Assembly: GCA_040902105.1 (NCBI GenBank)
Contig: JBBDXW010000025.1
Coordinates: forward strand, 62,001-126,000
DNA length: 64,000 bases
From: IDS-8 sp040902105
GTDB taxonomy: Bacteria; Pseudomonadota; Gammaproteobacteria; Steroidobacterales; Woeseiaceae
Direction: 5' to 3'
In this document: one piece after another, positions 45,302 to 54,384 of the stretch
Position numbering within the stretch: position 1 is the first letter of the stretch
How the letters are laid out: every line of letters starts with the position of its first letter
Program-made: the position numbers and the translations under genes
The notes under the pieces: generated by a model
The model's database searches: none
Told to the model about the DNA's origin: nothing
The model's input: the letters and a program-made list of their open reading frames with translations, nothing else

Positions 45302-46534
45302 TCACCGGGTGGCTGCTTCGGAAGTTATGGCCAGACTTCGCCCGAGCAATCGCTCGTAAATCGGCACATATCGCTGGCATACAACCGACCATCGACGCTC
45401 TCGGTCGACCCGCTGCCGCGCAGCTCGTATCACATCGTCGATCGCGGACCCGCCGCCAAGCACCTCTACGACTTTCGCGGCAAGCGCATTGTTGTCCCCG
45501 GCGTGATACAGGAAGCCCGTTTTCTCATTCTCGATCAGCTCCCGGTGTCCGCCAATGTCGGAGGCGATGACCGGCGTATTCTGCGCCATCGCCTCCAGCG
45601 GCTTCAATGGCGTCACCATTTCCGTCAATCGATCGGAAATCCTGGGGTAAACCATGACGTCGGCCGCACCGTAAAACTCGCGAATCGCTTCAGGGCCGAT
45701 GCGCCCGGCGAAAATCACGCAGTCGTTCAAGCTGCGCTCGCCGACCAACTCGCGAAGGAAACTTTCCTGCCGGCCGCCGCCGGCAAGCAACAAACGTGCA
45801 TTCGGCACAGCCGCAGTGATCTTCGGCATTGCCTTAACGAGCGAATCCACTCCCTCCCACTCAAAGAAACTGCCGAAGAAGCCGATGACGCGGTTGTCAC
45901 CCAACCCGAAACGTTGCCGGACCGCCGTCGATTGCGCATGTGTGCTTAAGCTGAACATGTCCGCCGGAAGCGCATTCGGCACGACTGACAACTTTTCCTC
46001 GGATATTCCCCTGCTAATGAGCTCCCTCTTTAATCCGTCACAGATCACTGTGACGGCCTGCGCCCGCCGGACAACCCAGGTTTCCAGCGCACGCGACAGC
46101 TTGTAACGAAGCGAGCCTTCAGTGGTAGTGCCTGATGAGACGGCCGCGTCCTCCCACGAGGAACGCATCTCGTAAACAAGCGGACAATTCCGCATCACCA
46201 TCGCGGCGAGCCCGTTCAGGCAGGGCGAGTGCGCATGAATCAGGTCTGCGCCGTTGTCCCGGCAATAGCGCCGTATTCCCCGGTGCGTACCGAGGATTGC
46301 CTGGATCTGGCTGAAGACACCGCCCGTGACCTCTCCAGTGTTGACCGACGTCCGCCAATAGCGGATCGAGTCAATGTCGTCGAAGGCCGTTGCACGACCC
46401 CCATATTTGGGGCTGGTTATGGCCTCCACTTTCAATCCCATTGCCGCAAGCGCACTCAGAATGCCGTGGCTCCTCGAGGCATAGCCGCTTTGCTCCGGCA
46501 GCGAATGATCGAGAACGTGCAGGATGCGGGTCAC
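45302..46534 (-). CDS. Glycosyltransferase family 4, PEP-CTERM/XrtA type
   Basis: This is a GT-B enzyme of about 410 residues that resembles the TIGR04063 group. The start ILHVLDHSLPEQSGYASRSHG and the C-terminal donor site VTPLKPLEAMAQNTPVIASD are typical. I chose the GTG at 46534 because upstream in-frame codons read as non-homologous sequence rich in Arg and Ser; no good ribosome binding site is visible there. It follows another GT4 gene by 70 bases and precedes the deacetylase. Its role is to add one sugar of the repeat unit. Confidence 0.87.
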   Translation of the reverse strand: MTRILHVLDHSLPEQSGYASRSHGILSALAAMGLKVEAITSPKYGGRATAFDDIDSIRYWRTSVNTGEVTGGVFSQIQAILGTHRGIRRYCRDNGADLIHAHSPCLNGLAAMVMRNCPLVYEMRSSWEDAAVSSGTTTEGSLRYKLSRALETWVVRRAQAVTVICDGLKRELISRGISEEKLSVVPNALPADMFSLSTHAQSTAVRQRFGLGDNRVIGFFGSFFEWEGVDSLVKAMPKITAAVPNARLLLAGGGRQESFLRELVGERSLNDCVIFAGRIGPEAIREFYGAADVMVYPRISDRLTEMVTPLKPLEAMAQNTPVIASDIGGHRELIENEKTGFLYHAGDNNALAAKVVEVLGGGSAIDDVIRAARQRVDRERRWSVVCQRYVPIYERLLGRSLAITSEAATR

Positions 46535-46604
46535 GGGAACGACGCCCGGCTCGCGGGAGTGGAGCCCACGGTGGGTAATTGAATCGGCCAACTTTGCAAC
46601 ATTC

Positions 46605-47771
46605 TCAATTAACGAAGTTCGCCAACACGGTCTGATAGAGGGAAATCTGGTTTCCGATAATATTCTGCCAGCCGAATTGCACCGCGTACTCGCGCGTCGC
46701 TTGCGCGGGCATGGGTGTTGCCTCGACTCGGGCAAGTCCTTCCAGTAACCCCTTCGCAGATCGGTCGGTAATCAGTGCGCCGGCCTCATCGGAGCGGACA
46801 ATCTCGCGGATCCCGCCGACGTCGGTCGCCACGACTCGCGTGCCGCAGGCGAGACTTTCCAGGACGACGTTTGGCATGCCCTCTCTCGCGGACGCTAAAA
46901 CCAGCGCATCGGCCGCCGAGTACAGATACGGCATGTCGGCATGCGGCAGCAATCCCGGAAAGTGAACGCGCTCGCTGACTCCAAGCTTCCTTGCCTGACT
47001 TTGCAGGTACGACTTCTGCGGCCCTTCGCCGACGATCAGCAGGTTCGTTTCAGGAAGCTGCGCCAGCGCTTCCACCGCAAATTGATGGCCTTTGTCCGGC
47101 ACAAGATGACCGACTGAGGCGATAAGCCTGCCGGCAACGCCGAACCGACCGCGGCTTTGCTCCTTGTCACGCGGTCGAAACTTCTCGAGATCTACGCCGT
47201 TCGGTATGACCTCGAGAATCGGTGGTTCGATCTCGAGTTCCGCAATTCTCGTTGCCAGTGCCTGCGACACCGTAATGATTGCGGCGCTTCTTGCGGCCGC
47301 CCATTGCACCCATCTCTTCATGACCGGGTTCAGGCATTTTACATTGACGTCGCTGCCGCGCGCGCTCAACACCACCGGGAGGCCCAGTCGCCTGCCGAGA
47401 ATGACCGCTGCAACGCCATCCGGGTACAGGAAGTGGGCGTCCAGGATCGACGGTGTTGCCGACTGCCGAAGGGCGTTTCTCACGGCTGGTTCCGCTGCGG
47501 CGGCCCAGGTCCACGGGTCGATCCAGTTGGAAACCATCCGCAGTGTCGGTACGGTTTGATAGTCGACGGTAATTCCGTTGCGTACCTCCGTCCTTTTTTC
47601 TTTCGATTTGTGCCGCGCATCAGCGAATCCAGGCCGTGCCGGGCGTAGCGCGATCACCCGGGCTTCCAGCTCACCGGTCGCGACCAGGTGGCGCAGCCGC
47701 TCCTCCACAAAAATGCCATGTCGCGGCATGTCCCCGCCCGGAAACAGATTCGTGAACGTCACCAAACGCAT
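46605..47771 (-). CDS. Glycosyltransferase family 4
   Basis: This is a GT-B enzyme of 388 residues starting at the ATG at 47771 (MRLVTFTNLFPGG), two bases after the asparagine synthase stop. Motifs include LSARGSDVN, VIPNGVDLEKFRP, IASVGHLVPDKGH and the donor site EGMPNVVLESLACGTRVVATD. The start was set by homology of the N-terminal strand and by this tight spacing; longer upstream frames are noise. It belongs to the minus-strand operon that includes xrtA. Confidence 0.88.
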   Translation of the reverse strand: MRLVTFTNLFPGGDMPRHGIFVEERLRHLVATGELEARVIALRPARPGFADARHKSKEKRTEVRNGITVDYQTVPTLRMVSNWIDPWTWAAAAEPAVRNALRQSATPSILDAHFLYPDGVAAVILGRRLGLPVVLSARGSDVNVKCLNPVMKRWVQWAAARSAAIITVSQALATRIAELEIEPPILEVIPNGVDLEKFRPRDKEQSRGRFGVAGRLIASVGHLVPDKGHQFAVEALAQLPETNLLIVGEGPQKSYLQSQARKLGVSERVHFPGLLPHADMPYLYSAADALVLASAREGMPNVVLESLACGTRVVATDVGGIREIVRSDEAGALITDRSAKGLLEGLARVEATPMPAQATREYAVQFGWQNIIGNQISLYQTVLANFVN

Positions 47772-47773
47772 AT

Positions 47774-49723
47774 TCAGCCGGTTACGGCCACGCGGTTGTC
47801 GGTGAACGGCTGATGCTTCACACCCGGCAGGGCGCTGCCTTTCAGAAAACCCTCGAACATGAGGAGAGCCCATAAAACGGCGCTGTAGTTGCGCCTGCGC
47901 GAGCGGTGATCGTTCGCAATGGAGCGGAGAAAGGCCGGTTCGAAAAGCCCGCACTGCAAAAGCGCCTCACCCTCGAGGGAAGCAACCATGCGTTCTTCGA
48001 GAGAGCCTCTGAACCAGACATCCAGCGGGACGGCAAAACCCATTTTTTCGCGATAAAGCACTTCTTTCGGCAACAGGGGCTCCAGCGCTTTCTTCAATAC
48101 CGCTTTGCCTTCGCGGCCCTTGAGCTTGATGCTCGACGGCAGGCGCGCCGCCCACTCCACCAACGTGTAATCAAGAAACGGCACTCGCACCTCCAGACTG
48201 TGCGCCATGCTGGCCCGATCGACCTTCGTCAGGATGTCGCCTGGCAGATAGGTCTGGTAGTCGAGATACTGGATCATGCTGAGCGGGTCCGGGAAGCTCT
48301 TTCCCTCGAGATGCTTCCGGAAAACCTCCGCTGCCTCATAGCCGGCCAGTTCGTTCCGGAGATCGCCCGAAAAGAGTTGCCTCCGGCCTGTATCGGGGAA
48401 AATGGAGACGCCGTGCAGGTAGGCGTCCGCCGGATTCCTCGCGAGGGCCTGAAACGTCGTCTTGCCGCGGAAAATCTGCGGTGCCCAGTCGAGTTTTGGA
48501 TAGAAGCGGCCAAGCGCCCCGAAAACCGGCGTTCGAAACCAGCCGGGGAACAAGGCCCGAAGCCGCTCTTCCATGGCGAACAATCGATAACGCCGATAAC
48601 CCAGGAAATCCTCGTCGCCGCCATCGCCTGAAAGCGCAACCGTCACGTGCCTCCGCGCGAGCCCGCAGACCCTGTAAGTCGGGATTGCCGAGCTGTCCGA
48701 GAATGGTTCGTCGTAGAGTCCAACGAGCTTGTCGAGAAGGCTGTAATCAGACGCTTCGACGATCTCCGCTTGATGATTGGTGTGTTTCGCGTTCGCGACC
48801 ATAGCCGCATAGGCCGACTCGTCGTATTGCTTTTCCTTGAAACCGATCGAGCACGTCAGCAGGTTCTCTGTCCCGATCTCGCGCATCATCGCCACGACGG
48901 CGCTCGAATCGATACCGCCGGACAGGAACGCACCGAGCGGCACGTCGGACACCAGCCGCAAGCGAACCGAATCAAGAAGTCTTTCCCGGAGCCCCTCTTC
49001 ATGAGCTGAGGAGTCCGGCTCCGCGCGCTGTCGTTCCTGCAGCGGAACGTCCCAGTATCGCCTCGGTGAGGGAGCCGCACGGCCGCGCCAGGCCAGCAGA
49101 TAGTGCCCTGGCGCCAGTTTCCTGACGCTCTTATAAATCGTTTTCGGGTCGGGGATATAGCCGAAGCAGAAATATTCTTCCACGGCCGTTGGATCGATCT
49201 CGCGCTTCAGTTTCGGATGTACAAGCAGTGCCTTCAGTTCGGAGCCGAATATGATCTCTCCGTCTGACAGCTCGGCATAATAAAGCGGCTTGACGCCCAG
49301 CCGGTCCCGCGCCAGAAACAGAATCTCCTGGCGACGATCCCAGATCGCAAACGCGAACATGCCGTTGAACCGGTCAAGGCATCGTTCGCCCCATTCTTCC
49401 CAGGCATGCACGATGACTTCCGTATCGCAGCGAGTGCGGAACTGATGCCCCTTTCCGATCAGCTCTTCCGCCAATTCATGAAAGTTATAGATCTCGCCGT
49501 TGTAGGTAACAACGACAGACTCATCTTCGTTGTAGAGCGGTTGCTTGCCGCCTTCCAGGTCGATAATCGACAGCCGGCGATGGCCGAAGCCGACGCCGGG
49601 TTCCAGGTGAAAACCTTCGCCGTCCGGGCCTCGATGCGTCAGCGTATCGTTCATCGCCCGCAACAAAGCGGCGTTGACCGGACGCCGCTCCCGCAGATCA
49701 ACAATTCCGGAGATGCCGCACAT
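47774..49723 (-). CDS. Asparagine synthase (glutamine-hydrolysing)-like amidotransferase
   Basis: This is a 649-residue class II glutamine amidotransferase. Cys2 (MCGISGIVDL) is the glutaminase nucleophile, with GPDGEG and YNGEIYN motifs. The synthase domain has FLSGGIDSSAV and LSGDGGDEDFLGY. In glycan clusters such enzymes probably amidate uronic acids or related carboxylates rather than making free asparagine. It lies 3 bases after the TIGR03088-type glycosyltransferase gene and 2 bases before the next GT4. A paralogue of similar length is at 52419. Confidence 0.9.
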   Translation of the reverse strand: MCGISGIVDLRERRPVNAALLRAMNDTLTHRGPDGEGFHLEPGVGFGHRRLSIIDLEGGKQPLYNEDESVVVTYNGEIYNFHELAEELIGKGHQFRTRCDTEVIVHAWEEWGERCLDRFNGMFAFAIWDRRQEILFLARDRLGVKPLYYAELSDGEIIFGSELKALLVHPKLKREIDPTAVEEYFCFGYIPDPKTIYKSVRKLAPGHYLLAWRGRAAPSPRRYWDVPLQERQRAEPDSSAHEEGLRERLLDSVRLRLVSDVPLGAFLSGGIDSSAVVAMMREIGTENLLTCSIGFKEKQYDESAYAAMVANAKHTNHQAEIVEASDYSLLDKLVGLYDEPFSDSSAIPTYRVCGLARRHVTVALSGDGGDEDFLGYRRYRLFAMEERLRALFPGWFRTPVFGALGRFYPKLDWAPQIFRGKTTFQALARNPADAYLHGVSIFPDTGRRQLFSGDLRNELAGYEAAEVFRKHLEGKSFPDPLSMIQYLDYQTYLPGDILTKVDRASMAHSLEVRVPFLDYTLVEWAARLPSSIKLKGREGKAVLKKALEPLLPKEVLYREKMGFAVPLDVWFRGSLEERMVASLEGEALLQCGLFEPAFLRSIANDHRSRRRNYSAVLWALLMFEGFLKGSALPGVKHQPFTDNRVAVTG

Positions 49724-49726
49724 TAA

Positions 49727-50896
49727 TCAGACTCCCGCCCGGTGAAGGGCGTCCCTGTACAGGCGAAGATAACTATTAACCATGACCGCCAGCGAGAATT
49801 GCTCGCAGGCCCTTTCTCGCGCCCTTTTACCATGGCGCCGGCGCGTATCGGCATCGGTCGCATAAACATTAATTGCGTCCGCCAAGGCTTTCGAATCGGA
49901 TGAGGGGACGAGTTTTCCGGTCTCGCCTTCGACGATGAGTTCAAGATTGCCGCCCGTGGCTGTCGCGATAACCGGCAGGCCGCTGGCCATGGCTTCGAGA
50001 ATGGTATTCGAAATGCCTTCACGCAACGAGCCAAGCACAAAAATATCCATTTTTCGAAGCATATCCGGAATGTCATCCCTGCTTCCGGGCAACCACGCGG
50101 AACTTTGAAGTTCCGCGTCGCGAATACGATTCTGTGCCTCGCCGTGCAACTCGCCATTTCCGATCATGAGCAAGCGTGAGTTATTGACGGCCCGCTTCGG
50201 GCGGTTTTGCAGCTCGATGAACGCTTTGACCAGGTTGAGTGGATCTTTGATAGGCGAGAAGCGCGTCACGCTGCCGACAATGACACAACCCTCGGGGAAG
50301 ATGTCAACCGGCAGGTTCTCATGATCCGGTTTCTCGCGAGGATGAAATTTCCCGGTATCGACCCCGTTACAGATTCGTACAATTCGTGCCTCGGGAATTC
50401 CTACCGTTGTAGCCAGCCATTCCGCAAGCTCGTCGGAAACAGCCACAAACCGGTCGATAAATCGAGCCATGAATTGGCGTAACAGTCGATACTTGCGCCT
50501 GCTCCCGTCCGGGTCGTATATATCCCAGCCGTGTTCGCCGTGAATCCTGACGGGCGCCCGGGCGAGCCAGGCGACAAAGAGGCATTCCAGCGTTCCCAGG
50601 TTCCGGGTGTGCACAATGGTCGGTTTGAGCTTTCGGAACAGGCGATAAAGCCGGAGGTAGGATTTGAAATCCTTTCCCGCACGTTTTTCGAGGCAATGAA
50701 CCGTCACCCCGGGCTTCTGTATCCGCTTCTGGAAATCGCTCGCCTCGGTCAGTGAAATAATACAGTGACCATACTCGTCGTCCGGCATACGGTTGATCAG
50801 GTTTACCAGGCCGTTTTCAAGACCGCCATAGTCGAAGCGGAACACGATATGAGCAATCAGCGGCCGCGGTGTGTTGTGAGTAGCGGAATCAGGCAC
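49727..50896 (-). CDS. Glycosyltransferase, PEP-CTERM/XrtA-associated (TIGR03088-like)
   Basis: This is a GT-B enzyme of 389 residues with the family start LIAHIVFRFDYGGLENGLVNL, VHTRNLGTLEC, RIHGEHGWD and the donor site REGISNTILEAMASGLPVIAT. The RIHGEHGWD segment and the position directly after xrtA match the XrtA-associated group. It begins 11 bases after the xrtA stop. The sugar is unknown. Confidence 0.9.
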   Translation of the reverse strand: MPDSATHNTPRPLIAHIVFRFDYGGLENGLVNLINRMPDDEYGHCIISLTEASDFQKRIQKPGVTVHCLEKRAGKDFKSYLRLYRLFRKLKPTIVHTRNLGTLECLFVAWLARAPVRIHGEHGWDIYDPDGSRRKYRLLRQFMARFIDRFVAVSDELAEWLATTVGIPEARIVRICNGVDTGKFHPREKPDHENLPVDIFPEGCVIVGSVTRFSPIKDPLNLVKAFIELQNRPKRAVNNSRLLMIGNGELHGEAQNRIRDAELQSSAWLPGSRDDIPDMLRKMDIFVLGSLREGISNTILEAMASGLPVIATATGGNLELIVEGETGKLVPSSDSKALADAINVYATDADTRRRHGKRARERACEQFSLAVMVNSYLRLYRDALHRAGV

Positions 50897-50907
50897 GATA
50901 GTCGACG

Positions 50908-52422
50908 TTACTGGTCTGAGGACCTGTTCCGGTGCCAGGACATCACAGTACGCACCTTAGCCTCCAGTTCGTCGCGCAAGGTCAGCATAGTCGTTTCGCG
51001 CGGTCCGGAAATGCTGATCGCGACTACAGAAGTTTCTATCGAGCGCAGAGTCAATGCGTGGATCGTATTCAGACGCTTGACCTCGAGCCCACTGATCGTC
51101 ACCAAATCACCCACTTGATACCAATACCAGATCAGCAGCCATCGGTCCGGGGCGTGCACGAACACCTGCCGCACATCCACTGGACCGGAGTTCGACTCGA
51201 AGCTGACCACCGTTTCATCAACGTATCGCCGCCATTCGTAGGGCCAGATGCGGTTGGTTGCGCTGATGAGTTCCTTGCCTTGCCGCTGGTGCAGATAACC
51301 CGCCACGTAAACACCGGTTGGGTAGTCGCCGCAGGCATAGGATGCACGAAGCAGATAGTCCGAGCCCCGATAGTCGGGCGACCAGTTGCGGTCCCAACTC
51401 GCGGGTCCTCTGCAACCGGGCAATTCGGGCAGTTCCGTGGCGGCCGCAGCCGGCACTGGCTGTTGCGCTTTGGCGTACAGGAAAACCGGACCGGCCACGA
51501 TGAGCAACAGCGCTACGATCGCCGGGGCGACAGGGAATCCGTCCTGCCTCTCACCCCACACAGTTGTGCCATGGCCCTCAGTCACCGGGACAGCATCGGC
51601 GTAGCGCTCGCCGATCAGTATCAGAGCAATGAAGACTGCGGCGAAAAGGAACATGCCGAAGATGATGTGGTCTTGCCCTGCGAACACCCGCATGTCGGTA
51701 GCCGAGGCCACATACATGACGATGAAGGCGCGCACACCGTTCGCAACCACCATGACCAGAGCGGCAGTAGCAACGAACAACGCACGTTTGGTAAAGGTAG
51801 TATAAGTCACATAGGCAAATGCCAGCGAGGCCAGAACGGCAGCCAGCAGATAGCGCAGGCCGCCGCACATTTCCGCGACCTCAAAGTTACCGCCCGGCAG
51901 GGTCAGAAACATCCCGTCACGGTAGGCAGGAACGCCAGTAAGTTTAAGCAACGCAGTGCTGATGTCTGCCGTGACCTCCGTCAGATAGCCCACCAGAAAT
52001 TCTCCGGTAGGCACGGCTGCCAGTAACAAGCCGAGGGGAAACGCGGCCTTCTGCATGGCCCGAGTACCGGCTACAGCCCAGAATGAAGTGAAGATCAGAA
52101 ATGTCGCACTTGCAAACTCAAGCGTCTGGATGCCGACTGACCGCACAACCATCCATATGAGCACGACCAGCCCGGTCAATGAGACGCCTGTCCAGCTTCC
52201 CTGCAAGCGGCCCGAAGCAAGTGCATGGCGCTTGCGCCAGAGGATGAACAGACCGATCGGATACACCAGCCAGCCATGCTGGTAGGTGCTGAGCGACCAC
52301 ATCCCGATCATGCGGGAATAGCTCTGCCAGTAGACAATCGCGACCAGGACCATGATCAGACAGGCGATCAGCACCGTGCGGTACTCGCGCAGCGGGGTCT
52401 GCATGCCGGCGCCGTTTGTCAC
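50908..52422 (-). CDS. xrtA: Exosortase A fused to a C-terminal EpsI (DUF3485) domain
   Basis: Exosortase A is an inner-membrane cysteine transpeptidase that recognises PEP-CTERM tails and links the proteins to the surface. The first ~290 residues carry about eight membrane helices and the catalytic triad Cys186 (EMCGGLRYLLA), Arg231 (NGVRAFIVMY) and His252 (DHIIFGMF). The more usual motif is ACSGLRY, so two positions next to the cysteine differ. The last ~200 residues are a periplasmic EpsI-like domain (CRGPASWDRNW, SWHRN near the end). The GTG at 52422 overlaps the amidotransferase stop by four bases; an ATG six codons later is possible. No PEP-CTERM substrate is encoded in this window. Confidence 0.92.
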   Translation of the reverse strand: MTNGAGMQTPLREYRTVLIACLIMVLVAIVYWQSYSRMIGMWSLSTYQHGWLVYPIGLFILWRKRHALASGRLQGSWTGVSLTGLVVLIWMVVRSVGIQTLEFASATFLIFTSFWAVAGTRAMQKAAFPLGLLLAAVPTGEFLVGYLTEVTADISTALLKLTGVPAYRDGMFLTLPGGNFEVAEMCGGLRYLLAAVLASLAFAYVTYTTFTKRALFVATAALVMVVANGVRAFIVMYVASATDMRVFAGQDHIIFGMFLFAAVFIALILIGERYADAVPVTEGHGTTVWGERQDGFPVAPAIVALLLIVAGPVFLYAKAQQPVPAAAATELPELPGCRGPASWDRNWSPDYRGSDYLLRASYACGDYPTGVYVAGYLHQRQGKELISATNRIWPYEWRRYVDETVVSFESNSGPVDVRQVFVHAPDRWLLIWYWYQVGDLVTISGLEVKRLNTIHALTLRSIETSVVAISISGPRETTMLTLRDELEAKVRTVMSWHRNRSSDQ

Positions 52423-54368
52423 GCGGAGGCTACCGACCGGGTAACCGAATCGCTCAGTTCCTCGCCGACATCTTCAGCCGAACGTCCATCGAGAAACAGC
52501 CGCGCCCAGATCTCCAGGTTCATGAAGACCAGGATAAGGTCGGTGTAGTCGTGGCGGTTCTGGTCGTGCGCGCCGCAGATATCGGCGACGGCTCGAGGTG
52601 CGAGCCAGCCACGGGACTCGATGGCTTTTCGGCTCAACAGGGACTCGCGCAACGGTTGCAACTCACCCTTGAACCACGCGCCGACCGGCGCACCAAAACC
52701 CCGTTTGCGGCGATCGAGAATTTCCCTGGGCAGGTCGGGCTCCAGCGCCTTTTTCAGCAGGCTCTTCAATCGTCCGTCCGGCCGCTTGATCGAAGCCGGG
52801 ATGCTTGCTGCCAGTTCCACCAGCCGATGATCCAGGAAAGGCACTCGGCATTCGATGGATTCGGCCATGGTCATTTTGTCGGTGAGGAGCAGGAGATCCT
52901 CGCCGAGCTGCGTCTGCCAGTCCACGCGCAACAGGCGCAACAATGGATCGTTCGAATCTTCGCCATCGAGGATGCGATCGAAACCGTCCGGGCCCTGCAA
53001 GGAGGCGTCGCCGAGCAGCGCCGCGAGCACGGCTTGCTCTTCCAGCGCGATAAACAGTTTGTATTGCTCACGCCATGGCAGTGCTGCGGCTTGCACGAAA
53101 CTGCGGGTATATCGCGAAAGGTCCATCCAGCGGTTCTGCCGGCCGCTCGGCAAACGTGCGGAGAGCGGCTCCACAACCCGCTCGCGCAGCCAGCCGGGGA
53201 CCTTGCCGTACAGGGCGCCGTAATGGTCACCGAGATAACGGTTATAGCCTGCGAACAGCTCGTCGCCGCCGACGCCGGAAAGGATGACCTTCACACTCTT
53301 TGCCGCCAGTTGCGCCACCAGGTAGGTGGTGGCAATAGCACTGTCGGACAGGGGCTCTTCCAGGTGCCAGATGAGCTTCGGCAGCAGCATGCTGACGTTG
53401 GGCCTGACCTCGATCTCGTGATGGTTCGTGCGGAACTGTCGTGCCACCTGGCCGGCATAAGGCAACTCGTTGTAGTACCGGGCGGCCCCGCCGCCGGCAT
53501 AGCCGATGGAATACGTATTGACAGGCTGCGCGCTTTCCGCGGCCATGCAGGCCACCACGGCACTGGAATCGATGCCGCCGCTCAGGAACGCCCCGATGGG
53601 CACATCGCTCACCATGTGCGAGCTGACGGCCTTGCCGAATTCCTCGCGCACCAGCGCCACCCAGTCGTCCTCGCCCAGGTCGGTTCGCGTCTGTTGCGGG
53701 ATGCTCCAGTAACGAACGGTGCGGTGTTCGCCCGCCTGCCAGATCAGCAGGGTGGCCGGCGGCAGTTTCCGGATGCCCTTGAATACGGTATGCGGCGCGA
53801 CCGAATAACCGATCGTCAGGTGATCGCGCAGGCCCGCCGGGTCGATCTCGGCGCGGACACCCGGCGCCTGCAACAATGCCTTCACTTCGGAGGCGTAAGC
53901 CAGGAGTCCGTCCCGTTCACAGAAATAGACGGGTTTGATGCCGAGACGATCGCGGACGACCACCAGTTTTTTCTGCCGGCTGTCCCAAAGCGCGATCGCG
54001 AACATGCCGGAGAGGCGATCGACGAAATTTTCGCCGTACTCCTCGTAGAGATGTACCGTGACCTCGACGTCGCTATGAGTGCGAAAGCGATGCCCGCGTT
54101 GCTCGAGCTCTCGCCGCAATTCGCGAAAGTTATAGATCTCGCCGTTACAGACAGCCCAGACCGTGCGATCTTCGTTCGCGATCGGCTGATGGCCTCCTTC
54201 CACATCGATAATGGAAAGCCGCCGCATGCCGATAACGATCGAGTCGTCGTCGAAGAATCCCTGGTCGTCCGGTCCCCGGTGGACGATGCTGTCGGCCATG
54301 CGTCGCACGCTTGCGCGTTGTGCTGCACTGAGCGCTGCCCCTCCCGCGATGCCGACGATCCCACACAT
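52419..54368 (-). CDS. XrtA/PEP-CTERM system amidotransferase (asparagine synthase type)
   Basis: This is a 649-residue protein of the TIGR03108 type. Cys2 (MCGIVGIAGG) and GPDDQGFFDDD mark the glutaminase domain. AFLSGGIDSSAVV and SGVGGDELFAGYNRY mark the ATP-pyrophosphatase domain. It sits immediately upstream of xrtA with a four-base overlap and 16 bases after the FemAB gene, in the order expected for XrtA loci. It probably amidates a sugar or sugar-linked carboxylate during exopolysaccharide assembly. Confidence 0.93.
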   Translation of the reverse strand: MCGIVGIAGGAALSAAQRASVRRMADSIVHRGPDDQGFFDDDSIVIGMRRLSIIDVEGGHQPIANEDRTVWAVCNGEIYNFRELRRELEQRGHRFRTHSDVEVTVHLYEEYGENFVDRLSGMFAIALWDSRQKKLVVVRDRLGIKPVYFCERDGLLAYASEVKALLQAPGVRAEIDPAGLRDHLTIGYSVAPHTVFKGIRKLPPATLLIWQAGEHRTVRYWSIPQQTRTDLGEDDWVALVREEFGKAVSSHMVSDVPIGAFLSGGIDSSAVVACMAAESAQPVNTYSIGYAGGGAARYYNELPYAGQVARQFRTNHHEIEVRPNVSMLLPKLIWHLEEPLSDSAIATTYLVAQLAAKSVKVILSGVGGDELFAGYNRYLGDHYGALYGKVPGWLRERVVEPLSARLPSGRQNRWMDLSRYTRSFVQAAALPWREQYKLFIALEEQAVLAALLGDASLQGPDGFDRILDGEDSNDPLLRLLRVDWQTQLGEDLLLLTDKMTMAESIECRVPFLDHRLVELAASIPASIKRPDGRLKSLLKKALEPDLPREILDRRKRGFGAPVGAWFKGELQPLRESLLSRKAIESRGWLAPRAVADICGAHDQNRHDYTDLILVFMNLEIWARLFLDGRSAEDVGEELSDSVTRSVASA

Positions 54369-54384
54369 GGCTTCTTTCCAGTCC

